Notes: generated by a model not told the origin, from the sequence alone. Numbered from the stretch's first letter, positions 7,111-14,896 are shown. The stretch: DNA of 33,735 nucleotides from Nocardiopsis trehalosi NBRC 14201 (GCF_001552555.1 NZ_BCRK01000052.1:1-33735), one strand, 5' to 3'. Numbers and translations: made by a program.

Positions 7111-7871
7111 GCGGGGTGGGGGTCTTCACCGCCACCGAGGTCATCGGGCACCGCGGGGCCGGGCGGGGCACCGTCGGCGGGCACCGCGAGAACACCGCCG
7201 GCTCCTACGCGGCGGCGGTGCGGGCGGGCGCCGACTGGATCGAGGTCGACGTGCGGCGGACCGCCGACGGCGTCCTCGTCGTCCACCACGACGCCGCCCT
7301 CGCCGACGGCCGCCCCGTGGTCGACCTGCCCGCCGCCGAGTGCAAGGCGCACGGACTGCTGACCTTCGCCGAGGCCCTCGACGCCGTTCCCCCCGACGTG
7401 GGGCTGGACGTCGACGTCAAGACCGTCATGGAGGACGCCGCCGACCCGCCGGCCGACCGCACCATGGCGCTGCTGCTGCCGGTGCTGCGCCGCGAGGCGC
7501 GGCGGCGCCGGGTGTTCGTGTGCTCCTTCGACCCGGCGGCGCTGCTCGCGGTGCACGAGGCGGCGCCGGGGGTGCCCACGGCGTGGATGCCGTTCGTGCG
7601 CAACCCACTGGACCAGGCGGTGGCCGGGGCTGCGGGGCTGGGCTGCGCCATCGTGGCGATCGACGCCCGCTCCTTCGGGCTGGCCGGCGACCCGCCCCGC
7701 CCGGGGCGGCGGTCCGTCGCCCACACGGTCGGGGTCGCCCACCGGGCCGGCCTGGAGGTGGTGTCGTGGTGCCCCGACCCGGTCGACGCCGCGCGGTTCG
7801 CCGAGGCGGGGGTCGACGCGGTCGTGGTCGACGACGTGCCGGGCGTGGTGGCGGCCCTCAAGGGGGCCTAG
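7107..7871 (+). CDS. Glycerophosphodiester phosphodiesterase (GlpQ/UgpQ-type TIM barrel)
   Basis: Hydrolyses glycerophosphodiesters to glycerol phosphate and an alcohol. The 254-residue protein has the catalytic set in order: G-H-R-G (14-17), E28 in R-E-N-T, E46 and D48 in I-E-V-D-V, and H60-H61-D62. A later D-V-D-V-K motif completes the usual metal site. There is no signal peptide, so it appears cytoplasmic. The GTG start overlaps the preceding stop as GTGA, so translation is coupled to the cytidylyltransferase. Pairing with a TarI/IspD-like enzyme suggests recycling of glycerol phosphate into, or trimming of, a glycerophosphate polymer precursor; this role is inferred. Confidence 0.88.
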   Translation: MSGVGVFTATEVIGHRGAGRGTVGGHRENTAGSYAAAVRAGADWIEVDVRRTADGVLVVHHDAALADGRPVVDLPAAECKAHGLLTFAEALDAVPPDVGLDVDVKTVMEDAADPPADRTMALLLPVLRREARRRRVFVCSFDPAALLAVHEAAPGVPTAWMPFVRNPLDQAVAGAAGLGCAIVAIDARSFGLAGDPPRPGRRSVAHTVGVAHRAGLEVVSWCPDPVDAARFAEAGVDAVVVDDVPGVVAALKGA

Positions 7872-7883
7872 GAGGCCGGGCGG

Positions 7884-7903
7884 CGCCCCCGCCGGCGGGG
7901 GCG
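7884..7903. terminator. Perfect 20-bp palindrome between convergent genes
   Basis: Stem of eight G:C-only pairs around a CCGG centre, 12 bp after one stop and 9 bp before the stop of the convergent glycosyltransferase. It probably acts as a bidirectional terminator. Confidence 0.6.
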
Positions 7904-7912
7904 GCGCGGGGG

Positions 7913-8914
7913 TCAGGCGTCGGCGCGGCTGAGCCGGGCGGTGCGCGAGTCGGCGCCCAGGCCGGGCGGGCTGGTCAGGAAACCGGTGCCCCACGCCATG
8001 TGCATGGTGGCCAGCGCCACGGGCACGCACAGCCGGCCCTTGAGGGTCATGCCGCGGCCCAGGGGCACCGAGGCCGCGAGGACGGCGGCGGCGTAGGCGC
8101 CCGGGACCAGCCAGGCGACCGGCAGCGCGAACCCGGCCGCGAGGCCGGCCACCACACCGAGCACGGCGGCGGGCGGCGCCAGGTAGCGGAGGTTGATGGT
8201 GCCCTTGTGCTGGCGGGCCACCACCCGCCGCCACCGGCCGTAGTGGAAGTACTGGCGGGCCAGCGCCTTCGCGTTGGGCCGGGGCCGGTAGGAGACCCGC
8301 ATGCGCGGCTGGAACCACACGACGCCGCCGGTGCTGCGGATGCGGTGGTTCATCTCCCAGTCCTGGGCGCGCAGGAACGCCTCGTCGTAGCCCCGGACCC
8401 GGTCGATGGCCGACCGGCGGAACACGCCCAGGTAGACGGTGTCGGCGGGGCCGCCCTCGCCGCCGGTGTGGAACTTGGCGTTGCCCACGCCGACCTTGGA
8501 GGTCATGGCGGCGGCGACGGCCTTCTCCCAGTCGGTCTCGCCCTCGGCGGCCATGATGCCGCCGACGTTGTCGGCGCCGGTCTCGTCCAGGGTCTCGACG
8601 GCCACCCGCAGGTAGTCCGACGGCATCATGGCGTGGCCGTCGATGCGGGCCACGATGCCGTGCGAGGAGGCGCCGATGGCGGCGTTCAGCCCGGCGGGGG
8701 TGCGGCCGGTCGGGTTGTCGACCACCTTGACCCGCGGGTCCTCGGCGGCCAGCGCGTCCGCGACCTCGCGGGTGCGGTCGGCGGAGGGCCCCACCGCGAG
8801 GACCACCTCCAGGTCGCCCGGGTACTCCTGGGCGAGCACGTGCCGCACGGCCGCGGCGAGGTGGCGCTCCTCGTTCAGAACGGGCATGACAACCGAAACG
8901 GGTGGCCAGGTCAC
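7913..8914 (-). CDS. Glycosyltransferase family 2, ExoA-like
   Basis: Membrane-associated sugar transferase for polysaccharide or lipid-linked glycan assembly. The 333-residue protein opens with V-S-V-V-M-P-V-L-N-E-E, then shows R-I-D-G-H-A (the metal-binding region in ExoA-type enzymes), G-A-D-N-V-G-G, a D-T-V-Y-L-G-V-F-R-R stretch, an N-H-R-I-R acceptor-site motif and R-Q-Y-F-H-Y-G-R-W-R-R. Two to three hydrophobic segments close the protein. These match succinoglycan ExoA-type GT2 enzymes. The GTG start at 8914 is chosen because the family fold begins there; upstream reading is Pro/Arg-rich. There is no strong Shine-Dalgarno. A TAGCGT about 43 bp upstream on the minus strand is a -10 candidate. 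Convergent with the phosphodiesterase gene. Confidence 0.87.
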   Translation of the reverse strand: MTWPPVSVVMPVLNEERHLAAAVRHVLAQEYPGDLEVVLAVGPSADRTREVADALAAEDPRVKVVDNPTGRTPAGLNAAIGASSHGIVARIDGHAMMPSDYLRVAVETLDETGADNVGGIMAAEGETDWEKAVAAAMTSKVGVGNAKFHTGGEGGPADTVYLGVFRRSAIDRVRGYDEAFLRAQDWEMNHRIRSTGGVVWFQPRMRVSYRPRPNAKALARQYFHYGRWRRVVARQHKGTINLRYLAPPAAVLGVVAGLAAGFALPVAWLVPGAYAAAVLAASVPLGRGMTLKGRLCVPVALATMHMAWGTGFLTSPPGLGADSRTARLSRADA

Positions 8915-9257
8915 GGGACGTCCAAGGGGTACGGGTGGGCTGGGTCGCTGACCAAACGCTACTGCACCGCCCGGCCGGGTCCGGCCACGCGCGCGGGGCC
9001 CCGGCGGGGCCGTCGGCGGCCGGTCCGGCCGGCCGGCGGCCCGGACCTGCGCGGACGGCCGGCGAGGGATAGGACGCCGGGAGGCGGGAAGGTGCCGGGC
9101 GGGCGGGCGGCCCGACACCCGCCCGAACCGTGCGGGCGCGCACAGCGTCCAACCCGGTGCAACACGCCGACGAGCGACATCGCACGACCCATCGGTGGAT
9201 TCGGTGACAACCTAAGGGCCTGGACACCGGTGCGGTCATGTACGGGGAGGTCACCCA
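8915..9257. promoter_or_regulatory. Divergent intergenic region, glycosyltransferase / LCP operon
   Basis: No supported gene. It should hold both promoters. Minus-strand TAGCGT (8957-8962) is a -10 candidate for the glycosyltransferase. On the plus strand the least GC-rich stretch is 9170-9220, with GTGACAACCTAAGG near 9204-9217, which may include the LCP promoter. No clear operator was seen. Confidence 0.3.
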
Positions 9258-9365
9258 GTGAGCGAGCCGAAGGGGCGCGGCCCCGGCGGGGCCGGAGGGC
9301 GCGCGGGCACCGCGGCGGCCGCCCCGGGCGGGCCGGTGCGCACGGGCGGACGGGGCGCGCGGTGA
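9258..9365 (+). CDS. Possible 35-residue Gly/Ala/Arg-rich upstream ORF coupled to the LCP gene
   Basis: GTG start with an excellent GGGGAGG seven bases upstream. It encodes 35 residues beginning M-S-E-P-K-G-R-G and ends in TGA overlapping the LCP start as GTGA (9362-9365). The LCP start itself has no comparable ribosome site, so this short ORF could deliver ribosomes to it by coupling. The peptide is low complexity with no recognisable domain. The alternative is that an indel splits one longer LCP N-terminus, in which case this would be its true beginning. Confidence 0.4.
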   Translation: MSEPKGRGPGGAGGRAGTAAAAPGGPVRTGGRGAR

Positions 9366-10882
9366 GCGGCGGCCGGCGGCCGGACGACCCCGAGGAGTTC
9401 CGCCGCGTGCGGTCGGCCCCCGCACCGCCCGACGGCGCGGACGCGGTCCGGCCCTCCGGCGTGGCGGCGCTGCCGAGCGCGCGGGTGCGGCGCAAGCGGG
9501 CCGCGGTGCTCATGGCGGGCACCCTGTCGGTGCTCGTGCTGCTGGCGTCGGGGACCGCGTGGTCGCTGTCGGGGTGGGTCTCCGGGCAGATGAACCGGTT
9601 CGACGTGTTCGGCGGGCTGCTCGACGGCGACCGTCCCGCCCCGGGCCCCACGGGCGCGCTCAACTTCCTGGTGATCGGCTCCGACGGGCGCGACCAGATG
9701 GAGCGCGGCGAGCAGGACGACCTCGGCGTGGGGCACACCCCCGGCGAGCGCTCCGACACCATGATGCTCGTCCACCTCAACAACGACCGCGACCGCGTCA
9801 CCGTGGTCGGCATCCCGCGCGACTCCTGGGTGGACATCCCCGGGCACGGCGAGGACAAGATCAACGCGGCCTACGCCTACGGCGGCCCCAGCCTGGCCGT
9901 GCAGACGGTCGAGTCGGCGACCAACGTGCGCGTCGACCACTACGTGGAGGTCGACTTCACCGGGTTCGTGGACGTGGTCGACTCCCTCGGCGGCATCGAG
10001 GTGTGCCTGCCCGAGGCGATCGACGACCCCAAGGCCCACCTGGTCATGGCGGCCGGCACCCACCAGGTCGACGGGCAGCAGGCGCTGGCGTTCGCGCGCA
10101 CCCGGCAGACCGCGCGCGGCGACCTCGACCGCATCGACCGCCAGCAGCAGGTCATCGCGGCGCTGCTGGACAAGGCGCTCAGCTCCGAGACCCTCACCGA
10201 CCCGGCGAAGTTCTCCGCGTTCCTCGACAGCGCCCTGGGGTCGGTGACCGTGGACGAGGGGCTCGACAGCGGCACCCTGAACCAGCTCGGCGGCCAACTG
10301 CGGTCGATCGGGCTGGACGACGTCACCTTCGCCCAGGTCCCGGTCGCGCAGGTGGACTACTGGACCCCGCGCGGGGACGTCGCCATCCGCTGGGACGAGG
10401 CGGCGGCGGCCGACATGTTCGCCGCCATCGCCGCCGACCGGCCGGTGGACGCGGACGGCGGGTCCGGTGGCGAAGGCGGCGAGGGCGGCGGCCCGGCCGA
10501 GGGCGCCGACGTGCGGCCCGCCGACGTCCGGCTGCAGATCTTCAACGGCATGGGCACCCCCGGCCTGGGCGCGCAGGCCCGCCAGGGCCTGACCGACGCC
10601 GGGTTCCAGGTGCCGGGTGAGGCGCAGAACTGGTCGAGCCGCGACGTGCCCCGCACCCTGGTCCGGTACGCCCCCGGGTCGCTGGCGGCGGCCGAACTGG
10701 TGGCGGAGGCGCTACCCGGCGCCGCCATGGAGGAGGACGCCACCCTCGGCGAGGACGTGCAGGTCGTCGTCGGCGCCGACTACACGGGCGTCCAGGCGCC
10801 GGAGGCGTCGGCCGCCCCGGCCCCGACGCCCACGGCGTCCCCCGAACAGACCACCACCGCCCGCGAGAACGTCTGCTCCTGA
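9362..10882 (+). CDS. LytR-CpsA-Psr (LCP) family glycopolymer ligase with LytR_C domain
   Basis: Membrane-anchored extracellular enzyme that transfers glycopolymers from undecaprenyl pyrophosphate carriers to peptidoglycan. The 506-residue protein has a basic cytoplasmic N-terminus, one transmembrane helix (about 47-67), then the LCP domain (about 100-275) with N-F-L-V-I-G-S-D-G-R (101-110), R-S-D-T-M (130-134), P-R-D-S (152-155) and R-T-R-Q-T-A-R-G-D-L-D-R (246-257), which supply the conserved Arg and Asp residues for phosphate and metal binding. A Gly/Glu-rich linker (365-380) leads to a LytR_C domain (388-472) and a Thr/Pro-rich tail. The start is GTG at 9362, overlapping the preceding short ORF. 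It fits the polymer genes around it as the final wall-attachment step. Confidence 0.92.
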   Translation: MSGGRRPDDPEEFRRVRSAPAPPDGADAVRPSGVAALPSARVRRKRAAVLMAGTLSVLVLLASGTAWSLSGWVSGQMNRFDVFGGLLDGDRPAPGPTGALNFLVIGSDGRDQMERGEQDDLGVGHTPGERSDTMMLVHLNNDRDRVTVVGIPRDSWVDIPGHGEDKINAAYAYGGPSLAVQTVESATNVRVDHYVEVDFTGFVDVVDSLGGIEVCLPEAIDDPKAHLVMAAGTHQVDGQQALAFARTRQTARGDLDRIDRQQQVIAALLDKALSSETLTDPAKFSAFLDSALGSVTVDEGLDSGTLNQLGGQLRSIGLDDVTFAQVPVAQVDYWTPRGDVAIRWDEAAAADMFAAIAADRPVDADGGSGGEGGEGGGPAEGADVRPADVRLQIFNGMGTPGLGAQARQGLTDAGFQVPGEAQNWSSRDVPRTLVRYAPGSLAAAELVAEALPGAAMEEDATLGEDVQVVVGADYTGVQAPEASAAPAPTPTASPEQTTTARENVCS

Positions 10883-11325
10883 TGCCCGCCCCGGCCCGGC
10901 CGGGCCCGCCACCGGCACACACCACCCGGCCGCGGGGCGGGTGGACCGGGACAGGCCGGGCACCGGACCGCACCCGACCGCCGACCGGTCGGGCGGGCAG
11001 GCGGGGTGGACCGAGCAGCGTGGACGGACCGGACACCCCCGGCCCGGTCCGGCCCGCCACCGGCGCACGCCCCCGCCGGGGCCGGTGGGCCGGGGCAGAC
11101 CGAGCACCGTGACCGGACCGGACACCGGCCCACCCACCGGGACGCATCCCGTCCCCGACATCGCACCGGGTCCGGGCACGGGGCACCACGCTCGGCCCCA
11201 CCCCGCCCCGCCGGGGCACGCCCCCGCCGGGGGCCGGGCCGCCTCGGGCCGGATCACGGCCCGGGGAGGGCGTGCCCACCCCGGGCGCGGGGTAGCAGGA
11301 CAGAACGAGCCCTAAGGAGGCCCCC
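10883..11325. repeat. Gene-free GC-rich region with irregular imperfect repeats
   Basis: Open frames here are Pro/Arg/Thr-rich and not credible genes. Related units recur: a unit starting CCCGCCACCGGC at 10905 returns at 11053, and GTGGACCGAGCAGCGTGGAC near 11007 resembles the stretch at 11097-11117. A CGCCCCCGCCGGGG-type motif recurs near 11068 and 11219. The spacing is irregular (about 66 to 148 bp), so these look like decayed duplications. The last 30 bp hold the promoter and ribosome site of the next gene, with TAGCAG at 11293-11298 as a weak -10 candidate. Confidence 0.5.
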
Positions 11326-12066
11326 ATGCTGCGCCACCTCCTCGGCCTGCTGGCCGGGATCGCGGTCGCCCCGCTGCTCTGGGCGGGCGTCGCCTGGCCC
11401 GCGTCCGAGATCGGCTCCGCCCTCGGCGGTGGCGACGCGCTCGCCGCGCCCATGACCGCGACCGCGCTCGGCGTCCTCATGCTCGTCGGCCTGGCCTGCG
11501 GGTTCCTGGCGGGGGCACGCGTGTCACCGCTGGCGGCGTTCGTCTCCGGCGGCGCGCTGCTGGCGTTCTGCCTGTGGCCCGTCATCGACCCGGGGTCGCT
11601 CGACGCGGCGCTGCCGGAGTGGCTGGGCCGCGACACGCTGTTCCACCCGGCCGGGCCGGGCCTGCCGATCGCCCTGCCGCTGGGCACGCTGCTGTTCGTG
11701 TCGTCGGTGGTGCCGTCGCGCTGGTCCCGCCGCGCCGCCCCGATGCCGCCCGCCCACCCCGCGCCCTACGAGGGCCGCCCCGGCCCCGCCGCCGACCCCT
11801 ACGGCGACCGCGCCGCCGACCCGTACGGCCCGCCCGCGACCTACGACGACCGGTACGACGACCGGCCCGCCCCCTACGACGCCCCCTATGGCGACGCGGA
11901 CCCGCGCGAGTCGACCCTGCCCGACACCGCTCCCCCGGCCCCGCGCCCGGGCGCCGACCCCGAGCGCACCACCACCCCGTTCCGCCGCGGCCCCGAGGGC
12001 CCGGAGGAGGCGCCCTGGCAGGACGACCGCCCCCGCACCCGCGCCTTCCGCCGCATCCCGCGCTGA
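11326..12066 (+). CDS. Four-helix membrane protein with Tyr/Asp/Pro-rich cytoplasmic tail (paralog A)
   Basis: Uncharacterised 246-residue protein. Residues 1-135 contain about four hydrophobic segments (near 5-22, 42-62, 66-85, 112-130). The remainder is a hydrophilic tail with repeated D-P-Y-G, D-D-R-Y and P-Y-D elements and many Pro. ATG at 11326 has a near-perfect TAAGGAGG five bases upstream. It shares its N-terminal pattern (H-L-L-G-L-L-A-G-I, then G-F-L-A-G-A-R-V-S-P-L) and overall layout with the protein at 12366-12992, so the two arose by duplication. Location between an LCP ligase and UDP-glucose dehydrogenase suggests an envelope role, but no function can be assigned. Confidence 0.8.
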   Translation: MLRHLLGLLAGIAVAPLLWAGVAWPASEIGSALGGGDALAAPMTATALGVLMLVGLACGFLAGARVSPLAAFVSGGALLAFCLWPVIDPGSLDAALPEWLGRDTLFHPAGPGLPIALPLGTLLFVSSVVPSRWSRRAAPMPPAHPAPYEGRPGPAADPYGDRAADPYGPPATYDDRYDDRPAPYDAPYGDADPRESTLPDTAPPAPRPGADPERTTTPFRRGPEGPEEAPWQDDRPRTRAFRRIPR

Positions 12067-12289
12067 AAACCACACCGCGCCGCGCCGGGCGTGGACCGAG
12101 GCCGCCGTCCGTGAGAAGCCGGCGTAGGCCTCGGCACGCCGTGGGCCGACCGGAACGACCACCGTCGGGGACAGCCGGGGAAGAGCAAGGTGCCCTGGCG
12201 GGGAGGGTGTTGTGGCGGTGGTGGGAGGTTTCGGGTCGGCGGCCATGCGGCTGGTCAGTGGACACGGGTGGGGACCGGAGAACGGCTCT

Positions 12290-12312
12290 GGAACGGTGGG
12301 CGCCGCGCGGTT
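12290..12312 (+). promoter_or_regulatory. Candidate ECF-sigma-like promoter upstream of paralog B
   Basis: GGAAC (12290-12294) and GTT (12310-12312) are separated by 15 bases, 54 bp before the paralog B start. GGAAC with GTT resembles extracytoplasmic-function sigma promoters, which have slightly longer spacers. TTAGCG at the same place could instead be a housekeeping -10. The remaining 299-bp gap from 12067 shows nothing else. Confidence 0.25.
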
Positions 12313-12365
12313 AGCGTGGAGGGGGACCCCTCCCGCGGGGTGGCCGGCGAAGAGGAGACAGCGCC

Positions 12366-12992
12366 ATGTCGAACGTCTCGCGTCACCTGATCGGCGTCCT
12401 GCTGGGGGTCGCCGCCGTCCCGGTCGTCGGATTCGGGGTGGTGTGGGCGCCCGCCTGGCCGTCGGTCGCCGGCTACGCCGTCACCGACGTACCCCGCGTC
12501 GCCGACCGGGCCGCCGAACTCGCCGCCCTCGGGGTGATCGCCCTGGTCATCGGGCTGCTCGCCGGGTCGCGGCTGTCGCCGCTGGCCTCGCTGCTGCCCG
12601 GTCTCGCCCTGACCGCACTGGGCGTCCTCGGCGCCCTGGGCACTCCACTCGCTCTCGCGGCCGCGCTCGAACCGCCCGGCGGGGGCGACCCGTGGTTCGC
12701 CCGCGACCCGGCGCTGCTCCTGGTGGGCGGGCTGCTGCTGGTGGCGTCGCTGCCGGTCGCCCGGTGGCGGGCCCGGCGGGACCGCCGATCCGCGTACGAC
12801 GACGACCGCCACGACGACGGCTACGGCCCGGGGGCCGACGACGGCCGCTACGGCCCGGCGGAGGGCACGCCGATCCGCGACTGGGGCGACGACACCGCCG
12901 TCACCCGGCCCGTCCCCGGCATCAGCGACGACGAGCGCCCGCGCGCCCGCCACCGGCGCGCCCCGGAGTGGCCGCCCGGCGGCACCTCCTGA
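12366..12992 (+). CDS. Four-helix membrane protein with Asp/Tyr/Arg-rich cytoplasmic tail (paralog B)
   Basis: Uncharacterised 208-residue protein with about four hydrophobic segments (near 8-26, 52-68, 72-92, 114-130) and a charged tail rich in Asp, Tyr, Gly and Arg. Its first segment (H-L-I-G-V-L-L-G-V-A-A-V-P), the second hairpin (G-L-L-A-G-S-R-L-S-P-L) and the membrane-tail boundary (V-A-S-L-P-V-A-R-W) parallel paralog A, while the tails differ in sequence but not in composition. ATG at 12366 is preceded by GAGGAG at eight bases. A possible ECF-type promoter lies upstream, so the two paralogs may be expressed under different conditions. No function is known to me. Confidence 0.8.
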   Translation: MSNVSRHLIGVLLGVAAVPVVGFGVVWAPAWPSVAGYAVTDVPRVADRAAELAALGVIALVIGLLAGSRLSPLASLLPGLALTALGVLGALGTPLALAAALEPPGGGDPWFARDPALLLVGGLLLVASLPVARWRARRDRRSAYDDDRHDDGYGPGADDGRYGPAEGTPIRDWGDDTAVTRPVPGISDDERPRARHRRAPEWPPGGTS

Positions 12993-13014
12993 CCCGCCCC
13001 GTTCCTCGGTGAGC

Positions 13015-13056
13015 TTGACGCTACCGGGGTAGGGGATCGCTCCCGAAGCCCGTCAA
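13015..13056. repeat. Inverted-repeat element TTGACG ... CGTCAA with internal hairpin
   Basis: TTGACG (13015-13020) and CGTCAA (13051-13056) are perfect inverted copies. Directly inside the left arm, CTAC-CGGG-GTAG (13021-13032) can form a tetraloop hairpin. It lies 22 bp after the paralog B stop. It could be a terminator, a regulator site or a short dispersed repeat; the sequence alone does not decide. Confidence 0.4.
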
Positions 13057-13296
13057 CGTCGAGATCGACGGCGTGGGGCGGTTCCGGGCACGCAAAGCCG
13101 CCCCCGGCGGCGATGGCGGAGGGGGCCGGCGCGCTGGGGGAACCCCTACTTCAAGTCAACCCGCACGGAGGGTGCCCGCGCCACCGGGACCCCGCCCCTG
13201 TGGACGAGCGTGCCGCACCGGCCGCGCGCGCCGTTCGGACGGCGCCGCCCCGGCGGCGCGGAATCCGTCGGGCGGCGCGGTGCGCGCTCCGGCGGG

Positions 13297-13312
13297 TACC
13301 CGCGGGTAATCT
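13297..13312 (+). promoter_or_regulatory. Palindrome TACCCGCGGGTA overlapping a -10-like TAATCT
   Basis: The 12-bp palindrome (13297-13308) shares its last two bases with TAATCT (13307-13312), a good -10 match. A regulator bound there would block that promoter. There is no clear -35, and the ugd start is about 250 bp away. Confidence 0.3.
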
Positions 13313-13564
13313 GAGGCAGCCGCGGTGTTATCCGGGGCGCGGCCGGGGGACCACTCCAGAACGGCACGGCCGTTCCGGCCGCGCGCGGTCGGCGCTCCCG
13401 GCACCGGCCCGGCCCCGCTCGGCGGCGCGCGCGGGGGCCGCTCCCCGGCGGGCACCCCTGCTCTCCGCGCTGTGGAGCGCCGGTAGCATGCCAGGGCCGC
13501 GGCAGCGGGCGGTGAACGCCGTGCGGACGGCGGCGGCGCCGACGCAGCAAGGAGGGACGGAGCA

Positions 13565-14896
13565 GTGGTCGCACAACAGCGCAGCAAGATCTCGGTCATC
13601 GGGACCGGGTACCTGGGCGCGACGCATGCCGCGTGCATGGCCGAACTCGGCTTCGAGGTCCTGGGGCTCGACGTCGACCCGGCGAAGATCGACGCCTTGG
13701 CGGCGGGCCGCGTCCCGTTCTACGAGCCGGGGCTGGAGGAGGTGCTGGTCCGCAACCTGGAGAACGGCCGCCTCCGCTTCACCACCGACTACCGCGAGGC
13801 CGCGGAGTTCGCCGACGTCCACTTCATCTGCGTGGGCACGCCGCAGCGCTCCGACTCCAACGCCGCCGACCTGTCCTATGTGGACTCCGCCATCGACTCC
13901 CTGGCCCCGCTGCTGACCCGGCCGACCGTGGTCATCGGGAAGTCGACCGTGCCGGTCGGCACGGCCGCCGTCGCCGCCGCCCGGCTGGCGGCGCTCGCCC
14001 CGGCGGGCGACGCCGTCGAACTCGGGTGGAGCCCGGAGTTCCTCCGCGAGGGGTTCGGCGTCGAGGACACCCTGCGCCCGAACCGCATCGTCATCGGCAC
14101 CACCTCCCCCCGGGTCGAGGAGGTGATGCGCGAGGTCTCCGCGTCGCAGATCGAGCAGGGCATCCCGTTCCTCGTGACCGACCTGCAGACCGCCGAGCTG
14201 GTCAAGGTGTCGGCCAACGCGTTCCTCGCGACGAAGATCTCCTTCATCAACGCCATGGCGGAGGTGTCGGAGGCGGCCGGCGCCGACGTGATCAAGCTCG
14301 CCAAGGCGCTCTCCTACGACGACCGCATCGGCGGCAAGTTCCTCGGCCCCGGCCTGGGCTTCGGCGGCGGCTGCCTGCCCAAGGACATCCGCGCCTTCAT
14401 GGCGCGCGCCGACGAACTGGGCGTGGAGCCGGCGCTGTCGTTCCTGCGCGAGGTCGACGCCATCAACCAGCGCCGCCGGGCGCGCACCATCGACATCGCG
14501 CGCGGGCTCATCGGCGGCAGCTTCGCGGGGCGGACGGTGGCGGTGCTGGGTGCCGCGTTCAAGCCGAACTCCGACGACATCCGCGACTCCCCCGCGCTGG
14601 ACGTGGCCGCCACCATCGCCTCGCTGGGCGGCGTGGTCACCGTCTACGACCCCGAGGCGCTGGAGAAGGCGCGGCGCGCGCACCCCGAGCTGGGGTACGC
14701 GCACTCGATGCTGGAGGCGGTGCGCGACGCCGAGGTGGTGCTGCTCCTCACCGAGTGGGCCGAGTTCCGCGACGCCGACCCCGACGAGCTGTCCAAGGTG
14801 GTCCGCGAGTGCCGGATCGTGGACGGCCGCAACGCCCTCGACCCCGAGCACTGGCGCGCCCGGGGCTGGATCTACCGCGCCCTGGGCCGCCCCTAG
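13565..14896 (+). CDS. ugd: UDP-glucose 6-dehydrogenase (UDP-glucose/GDP-mannose dehydrogenase family)
   Basis: Oxidises UDP-glucose to UDP-glucuronate with two NAD+, supplying acidic sugar for surface polysaccharides. The 443-residue protein has an N-terminal Rossmann motif G-T-G-Y-L-G (13-18), the Y-E-P-G-L motif, G-K-S-T-V-P-V-G-T in the linker region, a central helix with N-A-F-L-A-T-K-I-S-F-I-N, and the catalytic Cys270 in G-G-G-C-L-P-K-D. The C-terminal UDP-binding domain follows with F-K-P-N-S-D-D-I-R-D-S. All expected features are present. The GTG at 13565 has AAGGAGGG eight bases upstream. The second substrate possibility, GDP-mannose, is less likely by motif but not excluded. It stands as a single gene at the right edge of the envelope region. 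Confidence 0.93.
   Translation: MVAQQRSKISVIGTGYLGATHAACMAELGFEVLGLDVDPAKIDALAAGRVPFYEPGLEEVLVRNLENGRLRFTTDYREAAEFADVHFICVGTPQRSDSNAADLSYVDSAIDSLAPLLTRPTVVIGKSTVPVGTAAVAAARLAALAPAGDAVELGWSPEFLREGFGVEDTLRPNRIVIGTTSPRVEEVMREVSASQIEQGIPFLVTDLQTAELVKVSANAFLATKISFINAMAEVSEAAGADVIKLAKALSYDDRIGGKFLGPGLGFGGGCLPKDIRAFMARADELGVEPALSFLREVDAINQRRRARTIDIARGLIGGSFAGRTVAVLGAAFKPNSDDIRDSPALDVAATIASLGGVVTVYDPEALEKARRAHPELGYAHSMLEAVRDAEVVLLLTEWAEFRDADPDELSKVVRECRIVDGRNALDPEHWRARGWIYRALGRP

Larger units (their letters stand above)
12993..13564. other. 572-bp gene-free region upstream of ugd
   Basis: No credible gene: open frames are Pro/Arg/Ala-rich. It holds an inverted-repeat element just after the previous stop (13015-13056), a 12-bp palindrome overlapping a TAATCT hexamer (13297-13312), and a TAGCAT hexamer (13484-13489) that could be the proximal -10 of ugd. 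A long leader for ugd would result from the distal site. Confidence 0.4.

Noticed and set aside
7340-9361. Long plus-strand extension of the LCP frame
   Set aside because: Low-complexity sequence crossing two real genes; only the part from 9362 has a transmembrane helix and LCP motifs.
6990-9425. 811-codon minus-strand open frame
   Set aside because: It runs antisense to the phosphodiesterase and in an alternative frame of the glycosyltransferase; Arg/Gly/Pro-rich throughout, with no domain.
10882-11112. 76-codon ORF starting at the LCP stop (TGATG)
   Set aside because: Pro/Arg/Thr-rich, no own ribosome site, lies within imperfect repeats; looks like spacer, not protein.
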